The notes: generated by a model not told the origin, from the letters alone. Positions 53,691 to 62,640 are shown, numbered from the stretch's first letter. The stretch: DNA of 64,000 bases from Haloarcula halobia (GCF_029338255.1 NZ_CP119787.1:3177631-3241630), one strand, 5' to 3'. Program-made: numbers and translations.

Positions 53691-54131
53691 ATGTCAGAGA
53701 TACCCACATCGCTGCGTCTGCTGTTCGAAGCGTCACTGGAACGGGATGGCGACCGGTACGTGATCCCGATCCCACCCACGCTCGTCGAGAACGGGTCGCT
53801 GTCGACCCGGGAGAGCTACCGCATTGCGCTGCTGGACCAGGTCGGAGAGACAGAGCAGGGTGCCACTGAGTCGACTGCCGCGACGCACGAGCATGAACAG
53901 CAGTCGCGGGAGCCGGGCGAATTCTCCGGGCCGCCAGTAAGTGAAGGCGAGACCCGCAAGGTCACCATCGACACGCTCGGTGACCAGGGCGACGGCATCG
54001 CCAAGGTCGAACGCGGCTTCATCGTCATCGTGCCGGAGACCCAGCCAGGCGACGAGGCGACGGTCGAGATTACGGACGTCCGCGAGAACGTGGCATTTGC
54101 CGAGACGATCGGTGACCCGACGGTTCGGTGA
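53691..54131 (+). CDS. TRAM-domain RNA-binding protein
   Basis: A 146-residue protein. Residues about 1-50 are a small alpha/beta part (TSLRLLFEASLERDGDRYVI). A polar linker follows, and residues about 85-142 form a TRAM domain (RKVTIDTLGDQGDGIAKVERGFIVIVPE in parts, ending VRENVAFAETIGD). Archaeal TRAM proteins bind RNA and act as chaperones. A TATTAATA box (53659-53666) is 28 nt upstream, fitting a leaderless message. Confidence 0.85.
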   Translation: MSEIPTSLRLLFEASLERDGDRYVIPIPPTLVENGSLSTRESYRIALLDQVGETEQGATESTAATHEHEQQSREPGEFSGPPVSEGETRKVTIDTLGDQGDGIAKVERGFIVIVPETQPGDEATVEITDVRENVAFAETIGDPTVR

Positions 54132-54172
54132 GACAGGGCACGCAGAGAGACCGGGTGTCGCGGTTCGATCGG

Positions 54173-55060
54173 CTACGCACTGCGTTCGTCTTGCTCGTCC
54201 CATCGACAGGTGACGAGCGCCTCGACGTCGCCGTCGGACTGCGCCGTGACCTCCAGCGAGACTGGCCGGTCCAGTCCTCGTGCGAGCCCGACGGCCAGAA
54301 ACGACGCGATCGGGTGGTCGAACGTATCGAGCGGGCCATAGACGGACCCACTGATGGCGACGGTCAGTCGCCCCTCGTCGGGGTCGCTCTCCGCCGACGC
54401 CGATCGCGCGAGTTCGAACTGCTCGACGAGGGCCTCTGTGAGTTGGTCGCCGAGCTCGTCCGGGGCAGCGCCCACCGGACCGGTCAGTGCCTCTTCGAAG
54501 GCGCGAAACAGCCGCTTTCCGCTCGGGTCGAGTGCGAGTCCACGTCGCGCTCCGTCGTCGGGCACGACGATCGTCTGCCCGAGCGCCTCGTCGTCGGGTA
54601 CTGCAGCGTTCTCGTGCTGGGGGACGAACAGCCGGACGCTGCTGTCTCCGGTCTCGAGTGGCACGTAGCGCCGTGCATCTGACAATCCGAGTTCGCCGAC
54701 CAGCGCCGCTTCGTTGCCAGCGAGCGTCGCGTAGACGTCACGGCCGACGTCCGCCGAGACGAACTGCTCCGGCGTGAGAAAGTACGTCAGGACTCCGCCG
54801 AACAGCCCGATACCGCCAAGGGCGAACAGGATCGTGCTCGCACGTGGAACAAGGAGGGCGCCAGCGGCAGCGCCGAGGCCGACGGCGGCGAGGCCGAGTG
54901 CCGTCTGGCGATACGTCGTCCGTTTCGCCTGTGTGTAGGACTCGCGGAGTTGTTGATTCTCCTCGGCAAGGAGTTCGAGCTGCGTCGCCAGCTCGTCGCG
55001 AGTCGGTGAAGCGCCCTCTTGGCCCCCCTCGTCAGTCTCAGCGGATCGATTCGTACTCAT
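54173..55060 (-). CDS. Membrane-anchored haloarchaeal protein with coiled coil
   Basis: A 295-residue protein. An N-terminal coiled coil (DELATQLELLAEENQQLRESY, residues about 21-41, cited in part) is followed by two membrane helices, TALGLAAVGLGAAAGALLVP and ILFALGGIGLFGGVLTYFL. A cytoplasmic or external domain of about 200 residues follows, with ARRYVPLETGDSSVRLFVPQ and DEALGQTIVVPDDGARRGL. I do not recognise the family; it appears to be haloarchaeal. ATG 55060 is chosen because the coiled coil follows directly. It converges with the TRAM gene. Confidence 0.68.
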   Translation of the reverse strand: MSTNRSAETDEGGQEGASPTRDELATQLELLAEENQQLRESYTQAKRTTYRQTALGLAAVGLGAAAGALLVPRASTILFALGGIGLFGGVLTYFLTPEQFVSADVGRDVYATLAGNEAALVGELGLSDARRYVPLETGDSSVRLFVPQHENAAVPDDEALGQTIVVPDDGARRGLALDPSGKRLFRAFEEALTGPVGAAPDELGDQLTEALVEQFELARSASAESDPDEGRLTVAISGSVYGPLDTFDHPIASFLAVGLARGLDRPVSLEVTAQSDGDVEALVTCRWDEQDERSA

Positions 55061-55349
55061 CAGGCGACACCAGTCAGGTTCCTGTGCGTGTCTGCTTCCT
55101 GTAGCCGGATTACTGTGTCGCTTTCTGTCGTTTCCATCACGGGTGGTGTCCGGAAACGGAAGCGGCGTCGTAGACGCACGCGTGCGTAGATGGGCGAGCA
55201 TGGATCCGGGTCGGACACCGAGACGTTGACCCGAGGGACTCCCGACGGGATCGCGCTCACCGCGTTTTCGCGAGCAGGGAGACCCGTGGCGCCGGGGCGT
55301 CAGCCGCAGGCCGAAATCCCACCGGACGGAGCCACCAATCGCGAGTCGG

Positions 55350-56417
55350 TCACGGCCACCACCGCATGTCGTGGGCCGACCGGACACGCTCGAGAATCCC
55401 CTCGATCTCGGGCAGCGTCGTCGTCGGTTCGGGTGGGGTCTCGGGTTCGATGAGGGTGCCGACCTCTAGGTCGGCCAGTTCGGCGATGAGCGCCAGCGTC
55501 GTGAACGGGAGGCCGTCCTCGATACTGTATCCGCCCGAGAGCCCTGTGACGATGCGTCCGTCACAGACGTCCGAAGCAGTCTCCCGTGCGTGACGGATCA
55601 GCATCCGATAGCCAGCGGCCGTCAGCTGTAAATCGCTCGTGAAATCGGAGACGTGGGCGTCGTGCCCGGCTTCGACGACCAGACAATCCGGGTCGAACGT
55701 CCGCGTTGCGGGGACGAATACGTCGTTCACGACGCGCTCGTACGCGTCGTCGCCGGCGCCGGGCGGAAGCGGGATGTTGATCTGGGTATCGACGCCGTCG
55801 CCGGCGCCCGTCTCGTCGATAGACCCGGTATTCGGGAACTGTGTCTCCGGGTCCTGGTGCGCCGAGATGACGAGCGTGTCCGGGTCGTCGTAGAAGATCT
55901 CCTGGGTCCCATCGCAGTGGTGCGCGTCGATGTCCCAGATCACGACCCGGTCGTATCCGTGTGCCTGCTGGAGGTGCCGGACGAGAACCGCAGTGTTGTT
56001 GACGTAGCAGAATCCGTGTCCGGTGTCCCGGCCGGCGTGATGGCCCGGCGGCCGGACCATCGCGTACGCGGCGTCGTACTCGCCGTCTGCTACCAGGTCC
56101 CCCGCTCGGCAGAGGCCACCGGCAGCGAGTCTGGCTGTGTCCCACGTTGCTCGAGTCACCCGCGTATCGCCACTCAGCGCGCCCCGGCCGCGCCGGGAGA
56201 GACGACGCAGCCGCGAGAGATACGATCTCTCGTGGACCCGGAGGAGGTCGTCCGTGGTGGCGCGTGACGGCGACCGGACGTCGATCGCCGGGTGGTCGAA
56301 GAGCCCCTCCTCCTCGAGTCGCGCAAGGGTGTAGACGAGTCGTTCCGGCCGCTCGGGATGCGTCGGCGTGATTTCGTATTCGAGGTACGCGTCGTCGTAG
56401 ACGAGTGCGAGAGCCAT
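55350..56417 (-). CDS. Histone-deacetylase-superfamily amidohydrolase
   Basis: A 355-residue arginase/deacetylase-fold enzyme. The His pair is in VRPPGHHAGRDTGHGFCYVNN (in parts), the zinc ligands are in IWDIDAHHCDGTQEIFY (Asp, His), the third ligand Asp is in VEAGHDAHVSDF, and the catalytic Tyr is in GLSGGYSIED. It removes acyl groups from amines: members act on acetylated lysine, polyamines or acetoin-linked compounds. It starts nine bases after the hydantoinase-like gene, so the two form an operon. With SpeD and PdaD in the window, acetylpolyamine is a possible substrate, by inference. Confidence 0.9.
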   Translation of the reverse strand: MALALVYDDAYLEYEITPTHPERPERLVYTLARLEEEGLFDHPAIDVRSPSRATTDDLLRVHERSYLSRLRRLSRRGRGALSGDTRVTRATWDTARLAAGGLCRAGDLVADGEYDAAYAMVRPPGHHAGRDTGHGFCYVNNTAVLVRHLQQAHGYDRVVIWDIDAHHCDGTQEIFYDDPDTLVISAHQDPETQFPNTGSIDETGAGDGVDTQINIPLPPGAGDDAYERVVNDVFVPATRTFDPDCLVVEAGHDAHVSDFTSDLQLTAAGYRMLIRHARETASDVCDGRIVTGLSGGYSIEDGLPFTTLALIAELADLEVGTLIEPETPPEPTTTLPEIEGILERVRSAHDMRWWP

Positions 56418-56426
56418 GGGGTGGTC

Positions 56427-58058
56427 CTATCTGAGGTTGTCGAGGAGAGAGGTATCGACCCGGGGTGGAACGTGGGCCTGGATGTCGACGAGCTGTCCGA
56501 CGTCCTGTGAGTCACGAATGATCGCAACCCGGCGGTTGTGCGTGATCTCGACCGGCGGTTCGTCGAACGCGCCGACGCGACTCGCGATCTGCCGTGTCTT
56601 CTCCGTTGCGAACTGTCGCAGGTTCCGCTCGGAGAGGCCACGTTCGATGTCGACCACCTCGATCTCGTCGACGCCCTCCGAATTGAGACAGAGTCTCCCC
56701 TGGTCGGTATCGATGTGAACCGACACCTGAATGGAGACCGTCGCGAGCGCACAGCCGATCGCATCCGCGAGGGGTGCGTGTGGCGGTACCTGAATCGGCC
56801 TGTCGCTCCGGGCTCGAAGAGCCGTCCCGAAATCCCGTGCGAACTCCCCGCCAACCACGATGTCGCCAGTCCCGACCTGCTCCGAGAGCCGGAGCACCCG
56901 GGTCGTGATCTCGTCGAGTACCGCGTTTGCAGCGGTGGTCGGGTCACCCAGGTCCGTCAGCACGCGCCGACTGGCCGCCGTGTCACCCGCAGTGGACTCA
57001 CTCCTGTGTGGCTGCCTGGACGACTGTGCGCCGACAGTGACGGCGTCGGCGACAGTTGCCGCCTGGCCACCGAGCGCGCCCGGCGTCGCGGTGGCGTCTG
57101 TGACCGCGCCAGATGTCGACAGGATCGAATGGGCCCCGAACGGCAGCACGTTCGAATCGACGCCGCGATAGCGGATCGGGAGGTGGTCGGCGTACCCCAC
57201 CGTCGTACCGATGAACCCGTCCCGGAGCGGTGTGACAACGGTCCGATCCCGGCCGAGAAAGAGCGCCACACGCGCTTGCGATGCCGTGTCAGCGCCCCCG
57301 GAAGACCCACCGGACCTGTCGTCGAGTCCCGCCGTTCCGGACAGGGCGAGCAGGCCGAGCGCGCCCGCGGCGTCGACACAGCCGAGGACGTGCGCCGGTG
57401 TTTCCAGGACGCTTGCCGCGTCGCCGACCGTGCCGTTCCCCTTGAGCAGGAAAAGCGGTGCGTCGACACCGACGGCCTCGAGCGCGCTGCGAGCCGCCTC
57501 GACAGTGTTCGTCAACAGTGGGCGAACCCGCGCGTTCCCGACAGTCGTTGCGATACGCTTCGTGAATCCGAGCCGCCAGTCCGTCTCCTGGCTGAGTGCG
57601 ACACGGTCCGCGGGGTAGTCGAGCATCGCGGCCAGCCGGCGTTCGACCTCGGGATTGCGGGGTGCGAACTTGCCGGTCACCGCGACGACATCGCCGGTCG
57701 GCTCGGTGTCCAGGGCTGGGTCTTCGGTGACCCGACCACGGGCGTCGACGGTGCCGGCTGCACGGATCGTCTCGTCACCGAACTCCACCTCGTGTCCGTC
57801 GAACCCGTGGCCGGGAGCGATGACGTTGCTACAGCTTGGAAGGGATCCCTCTGTGGCTGCCACCGCCGGTGCAGCCGTCGAGAGAACCACTCGCTCGACG
57901 GGCCGCTCGCCTGCTCGCTGCAAGAGCGTTCGAAGGAGCTCGGTGAGCGACGTCTCCGTGTCCTGTGAACCGGCGAGGACGGCGCTCGCTTGCAAACCGC
58001 CGGTATCGAGACAGACGCCGGCACAGCGCGCCCCACCAAGGATCACCCCGACGATCAT
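56427..58058 (-). CDS. Hydantoinase/oxoprolinase (HyuA-like) family protein
   Basis: A 543-residue protein related to HyuA/OplA ATP-dependent enzymes. Its N-terminus VGVILGGARCAGVCLDTGG matches the family's nucleotide-binding GIDVGGTxTD region. Further family segments are RVALSQETDWRLGFTKRIA, PLFLLKGNGTVGDAASVL and VDSNVLPFGAHSILSTSG. It is shorter than true hydantoinases, which carry an extra C-terminal domain, and no HyuB gene is near. It may hydrolyse a cyclic amide or act on a novel substrate. It heads a two-gene operon with the deacetylase-like gene and is divergent from the AsnRS-like gene. Confidence 0.75.
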   Translation of the reverse strand: MIVGVILGGARCAGVCLDTGGLQASAVLAGSQDTETSLTELLRTLLQRAGERPVERVVLSTAAPAVAATEGSLPSCSNVIAPGHGFDGHEVEFGDETIRAAGTVDARGRVTEDPALDTEPTGDVVAVTGKFAPRNPEVERRLAAMLDYPADRVALSQETDWRLGFTKRIATTVGNARVRPLLTNTVEAARSALEAVGVDAPLFLLKGNGTVGDAASVLETPAHVLGCVDAAGALGLLALSGTAGLDDRSGGSSGGADTASQARVALFLGRDRTVVTPLRDGFIGTTVGYADHLPIRYRGVDSNVLPFGAHSILSTSGAVTDATATPGALGGQAATVADAVTVGAQSSRQPHRSESTAGDTAASRRVLTDLGDPTTAANAVLDEITTRVLRLSEQVGTGDIVVGGEFARDFGTALRARSDRPIQVPPHAPLADAIGCALATVSIQVSVHIDTDQGRLCLNSEGVDEIEVVDIERGLSERNLRQFATEKTRQIASRVGAFDEPPVEITHNRRVAIIRDSQDVGQLVDIQAHVPPRVDTSLLDNLR

Positions 58059-58212
58059 CCTGACTGAATCGATTTCTCATTCCACCCCGGGGCACCTAAG
58101 TGATGGGGGCAGCACCGAACGCGACGCCGCCAGAGGACGCTGCGTCTCGACCGGAAGGGTCCCTGGCACAGCCGCCGACACGGGCCGTCGGTGCAGGCGA
58201 CTCGTCGGAACA

Positions 58213-58220
58213 CATTTATT
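58213..58220 (+). promoter_or_regulatory. TATA box of the AsnRS-like/methyltransferase operon
   Basis: ATTTATTT lies about 29 nt upstream of ATG 58246, the standard distance in this window for a leaderless start. It sits in the 187-nt divergent gap shared with the hydantoinase-like gene, so both operons could be controlled from this region. Confidence 0.6.
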
Positions 58221-58245
58221 TCAGGGACGGCCGAGAATTGGTGTA

Positions 58246-59373
58246 ATGGCTTTCGAGGCGTGTGACGATGGGACACTGCGGTACGCCGGTAATCGAGTGT
58301 ACGACGAGTCAGAGCACGTCGACGGCACCGACGCACTGGACCGGGCCTCGGAGCGGCCCTCGCAATTCCTGACCGAGTCCTACTGGGGTCATCTATCGCA
58401 CATCAACGACGTCATCCACGCGGCGACCGTCGAATATTTCCGGTCGCTGGGCTCGGAGTTTACACTGCTTCCGCTGACGACGCGCCTCATTTCCTCGCCG
58501 GGGGCGGTGTACGGCAGCGAGACCACAGACTACACCGACGACACGAGTCCGATCACGCTCGAGTGGTTCGACACGGACGAGCAGCTCTACCTCTCGGAGT
58601 CGTCACAGATCTACCTCGAACTGGCGCTCTTGCAGTCCGACGTGTCCCAGGTGTTCTCTATCTACAACTCCTTTCGCAAGGAACAGGCAGACGAGACGCA
58701 CCTCTCGGAGTTTCACCACATCGAATACGAGGGCCAGATCGACCAGCAGCGAAACAAGGAGATCGTCACCGAGCTGCTGACCGCGATACTCGAAGCACTG
58801 CTCACCGATGCGCGGTCGGCACTGGCGGAGTTCCTCCCGGCCACGGCGATCGACGCGCTCGAAGCGCTTCGACGGGACCCCGTCGAGTCGATTACGCTCG
58901 AGCGTGCACTGGCGTTACTCCGTGAAGACACGGGTGACGAGCGATACGAGGAATTCACCGCCGAACACATCGACACGTGGGAAGAGGTCAGGCTGACCGA
59001 GCTCTTGGGCGGGAAGATCGTCTGCCTCGAGGAGTTCCCGCTCTTCGAGGTCCCGTTCTACCATGCAGAGGCCGAGAGTGGAGACGGGCGACGGCTCGCG
59101 AAGAACGCGGACTTCATCTGGCCCGGCTACGTCGAGACCGTCGGCAGCGGGGAGCGAATCGCCGACGTCGCCGCGGTCGAGGAGAAAGCTGCGGCCTTCA
59201 ACCTCCCCGAAGACGACTACGAACCGTACCTCCGTGCCCGAACCGCGGAGTCCTACGTTCGCACCTCGGGCTTCGGTATCGGCTGGGAGCGACTCCTGCA
59301 GGGGCTGTTACGGATGCCGACGATCAGCTCGGTCACGCATTTCCCGCGGACCCACCGCTTTCCCCACCCATGA
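58246..59373 (+). CDS. Free-standing AsnRS/AspRS-like catalytic domain (asparagine-synthetase-related type)
   Basis: A 375-residue class II synthetase core without an anticodon-binding domain. Motif 2 is VFSIYNSFRKEQADETHLSEF with Arg144, then HHIEYE. The late active site has NADFIWPGYVETVGSGERI, and motif 3 is GFGIGWERLLQGLLRMP with Arg349, ending SSVTHFPRTHRFPHP. The layout resembles the archaeal asparagine synthetase derived from AsnRS (AS-AR), which forms Asn from Asp and ammonia through aspartyl-AMP. Here it could amidate Asp or activate another acid. The first of two genes in an operon with a methyltransferase. The longer upstream frame is a shadow of the hydantoinase gene. Confidence 0.82.
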   Translation: MAFEACDDGTLRYAGNRVYDESEHVDGTDALDRASERPSQFLTESYWGHLSHINDVIHAATVEYFRSLGSEFTLLPLTTRLISSPGAVYGSETTDYTDDTSPITLEWFDTDEQLYLSESSQIYLELALLQSDVSQVFSIYNSFRKEQADETHLSEFHHIEYEGQIDQQRNKEIVTELLTAILEALLTDARSALAEFLPATAIDALEALRRDPVESITLERALALLREDTGDERYEEFTAEHIDTWEEVRLTELLGGKIVCLEEFPLFEVPFYHAEAESGDGRRLAKNADFIWPGYVETVGSGERIADVAAVEEKAAAFNLPEDDYEPYLRARTAESYVRTSGFGIGWERLLQGLLRMPTISSVTHFPRTHRFPHP

Positions 59374-59457
59374 CCGGCGCAGCCGACGTGCCCCGGGCAC
59401 CGCGGCAGTCGCGCGGACGGTTCGGGCACAGCATCCAGGCGTCGGGGGTGAGACTCC

Positions 59458-60273
59458 GTGTCTGAATCACTCGGCCCGGCAGACATCAGGGAGCTGTCCT
59501 ACGTGGATTTCATGGCGTTCCTCGACGAGACCAACCGGCCGCCAGGGGGCAAGACGGCCGTGCGGGAGCTGATTCGCCGATCGAACGTTCGGGCACAGGA
59601 CCTCGTGCTGGACGTCGGCTGCAACACGGGGTTCGTCTCGTTCGAGCTGTCTCGCGTCGCCGAGTGTCCCGTCGTCGGGGTGGACGTAAGCGAGACGATG
59701 ATCGAACGGGCGACCGCGCGGCTGGGGCGCGGCCATGCCAAGGAGGGTGTGCCGGTCACGTTCATGCGAGGCGACGCCACCCAGCTCCCGTTCGCGACGG
59801 GGCGTTTCGATAGAGTCGTCTGTGGTGGCTCGACGCCGTTCGTGTCGGATCCGCTTGCGGCCCTCCGGGAGTATCGGCGAGTGGTCCGGGACTGGGGATT
59901 CGTCGGAGAACTGAACTTCTACTACGAATCGAGCCCACCGGAGTCGCTGCTCACAGAACTCGCCGAGCGGCTCGGGACCGAAATCGAACCGTGGACGCTG
60001 GACGATTGGCTCACCCGGTACGACGAGGCCGGCTTCGAGCGCTACGACGTGGTGACGAACCCGGTCGAGCAGGTGACCAGGACGGATATCGACGGGTACG
60101 TCGACCGAATGGTCGAGCGGCACGCGTACGACACCGACGTCGAGGCGGCGATTCGAACCCGCCTGGTCGAGTTGATGGACCTGTTCAATCGGAACCACGA
60201 GCACCTGCAGTACGGCGTGTTCGTCCTTCGAAAGCGACCGGTCCCCGAACAGGTGTCGCTATTCGACGCATGA
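59458..60273 (+). CDS. SAM-dependent methyltransferase (class I)
   Basis: A 271-residue protein. SAM-binding motif I LDVGCNTG is at residues 51-58, motif II has the acidic VVGVDVSETMIERA, and motif III/IV VTFMRGDATQLPFATGRFDRVVCG follows (in parts). The C-terminal part (about 150-271) is helical and may bind the substrate. It starts with GTG at 59458 and follows the AsnRS-like gene by 84 nt on the same strand, so it probably modifies the product of that enzyme. The methyl acceptor is unknown. Confidence 0.85.
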   Translation: MSESLGPADIRELSYVDFMAFLDETNRPPGGKTAVRELIRRSNVRAQDLVLDVGCNTGFVSFELSRVAECPVVGVDVSETMIERATARLGRGHAKEGVPVTFMRGDATQLPFATGRFDRVVCGGSTPFVSDPLAALREYRRVVRDWGFVGELNFYYESSPPESLLTELAERLGTEIEPWTLDDWLTRYDEAGFERYDVVTNPVEQVTRTDIDGYVDRMVERHAYDTDVEAAIRTRLVELMDLFNRNHEHLQYGVFVLRKRPVPEQVSLFDA

Positions 60274-60334
60274 TATCCGTGCCGTGGCCGACGCGGTTTC
60301 CCGAACGTGGAGATGGGGCGGGACGATCGCCGCG

Positions 60335-62227
60335 TCAGTGGTCGACGGCCCGGGTCAGGATGAACACGAACAGGCCGATGAAAAAGCCGCCGACGAACCC
60401 TTCGAACTCGGCGAGCAGGCGAAGGAACGTATTGTCCACCGTCGTCCCGCCACCGACGACAAAGCGGACGAACCCCTCGAAGCTGAACACGAGATAGCCG
60501 ACGAACGGGATCGAAGCGGGGTACGGGTCCGCGTGCCCGGCGAGTTCGAACGCCAGGAGGTAGACGAGTGCGAATCCGAGGACGGTACACAGCGACGACG
60601 CGACGACGCGGAACGGCCGTTCGCCGAATCCGGAGGTGGCGTCGTACAGGAAGTTCGTCGCCACGCGCCAGGCGAGCACGAGCCGGACTCGGAGCGACTC
60701 ACCGGGCGACGAATCGAGGAGTTGGGCCAGGTAGCGACGCCGTCGGTATCGCATCTCCTTGATGAAAAACTCGGCCTCGGAGTGTGTATCACCGACCGCG
60801 TTGGCGCCGTTCCGGGCCTTGAGATACGTCACTTCGAGCCCGGCGGGGTCCAGATCGGGTTCCTCGTAGCCCTCGCCGACGCTGTGCAGTATCCACTCGG
60901 GCGCGAGGTGTCCCCGATACTCCGAGAAGTCGAACCCCTCGAACTTCGTGTCGTACACGAAGAAGTACTCGAGCAGGTCATCCATGTCCTCGACGGCGCG
61001 AAACTCGACCGCACCGAGAGTCGCTCCCTGGAGGTCGTACAGGATCTCTGTCTCCTGGGCCTGCGAGAGTGTTCCCGCCTGGACCGTGGCATCTTCGAGC
61101 ACGACAGTGCTGTCGTCGTACCCCGTCCGGGTGAGCGAGACGCCTGCGAGCGTCGTGATGCCGTGACCGATCGAGAGTGAGCCGAATCTACTGCCGCTGA
61201 AATCCAGCGTCTCGAAGAGCACCTGTTCGAAGGTCGCGTGGCCATCACACACACAGTCGGTGAAGATCGCGTCGGCTTCGAATTCGGCCCCGAAGAACGC
61301 GGCATCGGCGTCGAAGGTTCCCCGTTCGAACGAGACCGTCCCCTCGAATGTACAGTCGGTGAACGTGGCATCGGCCCCGAGCTGACACTCGGCAAACTGG
61401 GCACTCCCGCGAAAGTGAGCCCCTGCAAACGAGAGTTCGTCTGCGACGATCCCGGTGAAGTTGGACTGGTCGAACGTGGCGCCGTCGAAGATCCCTCGTT
61501 CGTCGAAGGTGGCGCCGGCGAATTGGGAGTCATCGAACGTCGCCGCTTCGAAGATGGCCTCCCGACGGAACACGGTCTGACCGAAGTCGGCCCATCCGTC
61601 GAACGAAGTGTAGGGGAACTCGGCGACGCCCAGACAGCGACAGCCATAGAAGTCCGCAGTGACCTCGAAGGTCGCGTCGGCGAGGACGAGCGACCCTTCG
61701 ATACGGGCCGCGTCGAAACGAACGTCACCGCGAAACCGGGTGCCGGATGCGGTGAGGTCCTGTTCGAACGTCGCATCCTCGGCGATGAACCGCGATTCGA
61801 CGTCGGCATCGACGAGTGACACCAGCTTGCGGAAGGTCGTCCCCTCGGCGTCGACGGTCTCGAGCGACGCCCCGTCCAGCAGCAACGGTTGGTCCAAGGT
61901 GGCGTTCGAAAGATCGAGGCGACCGGCGACCGAGGCGTATCGCAGGTCGATCGGATACATGTCCGGTGCGTCCACGAGGACGTACTCGAGGTCGACAGCG
62001 GCAAGCCGGGCCCCCGCGAACTGTTTCGACTGCTTGCCGGTTTCCTCGAGGGCCGCGAGGAACGCGTCGCGGATTCGCTCAGGCGCCACCTCCCCGGCCG
62101 GGCGGTGAAAGGGGCAGTACGGGGAGTCGTCGTCCGAATCGTGCGGGCATTGCCACCCGACCAGGTCCGCCGAGAGCAGTTCGTCGACAGACGCCTCGTC
62201 GAGCCCGAAGCGACATGATTCGCCCAT
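60335..62227 (-). CDS. Pentapeptide-repeat protein with N-terminal zinc-finger-like motif and C-terminal ion-channel-like helices
   Basis: A 630-residue protein. Residues 1-41 hold Cys5, Cys27-Pro-His29 and Cys38-x-x-His41, a likely metal site. Residues about 75-400 are pentapeptide-type repeats (AIFEAATFDDSQFAGATFDE, IFDGATFDQSNFTG and so on) forming a right-handed beta helix. Near the C-terminus (about 545-630) two helices flank VGYLVFSFEGFVRFVVGGG, the place of a channel pore loop, but the TxGYG potassium filter is absent. It may be a membrane sensor or non-selective channel. ATG 62227 is about 35 nt after a CTTTTAATA box (plus 62258-62266). Confidence 0.82.
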   Translation of the reverse strand: MGESCRFGLDEASVDELLSADLVGWQCPHDSDDDSPYCPFHRPAGEVAPERIRDAFLAALEETGKQSKQFAGARLAAVDLEYVLVDAPDMYPIDLRYASVAGRLDLSNATLDQPLLLDGASLETVDAEGTTFRKLVSLVDADVESRFIAEDATFEQDLTASGTRFRGDVRFDAARIEGSLVLADATFEVTADFYGCRCLGVAEFPYTSFDGWADFGQTVFRREAIFEAATFDDSQFAGATFDERGIFDGATFDQSNFTGIVADELSFAGAHFRGSAQFAECQLGADATFTDCTFEGTVSFERGTFDADAAFFGAEFEADAIFTDCVCDGHATFEQVLFETLDFSGSRFGSLSIGHGITTLAGVSLTRTGYDDSTVVLEDATVQAGTLSQAQETEILYDLQGATLGAVEFRAVEDMDDLLEYFFVYDTKFEGFDFSEYRGHLAPEWILHSVGEGYEEPDLDPAGLEVTYLKARNGANAVGDTHSEAEFFIKEMRYRRRRYLAQLLDSSPGESLRVRLVLAWRVATNFLYDATSGFGERPFRVVASSLCTVLGFALVYLLAFELAGHADPYPASIPFVGYLVFSFEGFVRFVVGGGTTVDNTFLRLLAEFEGFVGGFFIGLFVFILTRAVDH

Positions 62228-62286
62228 GCGACGCTCTGAATCACCGGCGGCCTCGGTATTAAAAGGTCGCCTCGAAGCAGTTCGCG

Positions 62287-62640
62287 TCACCGTGTCTGTT
62301 GTCGAGCGACGGTCTCGACGGTGACAGAGTCGTGTGGTATCTCAGCGAGCATCTCGTCTACGAGCTCAGCAGTCAGATTACGCTGCCAGGACGTATCCAA
62401 CGTGAGCGCGACGTACTCCTCTTCCGGCCACGTGTGCACCGCTAGATGGGACTCGACGAGCAACAGCACCGACGTGAACCCCTCACCCCCTGATTCGAAC
62501 TCGTGGTGGACTTCGTCGAGGATCGTGAGGCCGGCCTCCTCGCAGGCGTCCCTGAGGCGGGACATCAGCCCCTCTCGCTCCCGGAGTACGGCTGGCGGAA
62601 CGCCGAAGACGTCACAGACTCGAACCTCACTCTCGCGCAT
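62287..62640 (-). CDS. speD: S-adenosylmethionine decarboxylase (SpeD-like), divergent
   Basis: A 117-residue pyruvoyl enzyme. The self-cleavage Ser64 is in LVESHLAVHTWPE, which also has the processing His69. In bacterial-type AdoMetDC a TCG motif with the catalytic Cys follows about 20 residues after the serine; here that place reads DTSW (Ser84), so the proton-donor Cys is missing. Either the activity is altered or the specificity has changed, as in SpeD homologues that became amino-acid decarboxylases. A TTTTTTAC box (plus 62665-62672) is 28 nt upstream of the ATG, so the start is firm. Confidence 0.8.
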   Translation of the reverse strand: MRESEVRVCDVFGVPPAVLREREGLMSRLRDACEEAGLTILDEVHHEFESGGEGFTSVLLLVESHLAVHTWPEEEYVALTLDTSWQRNLTAELVDEMLAEIPHDSVTVETVARQQTR

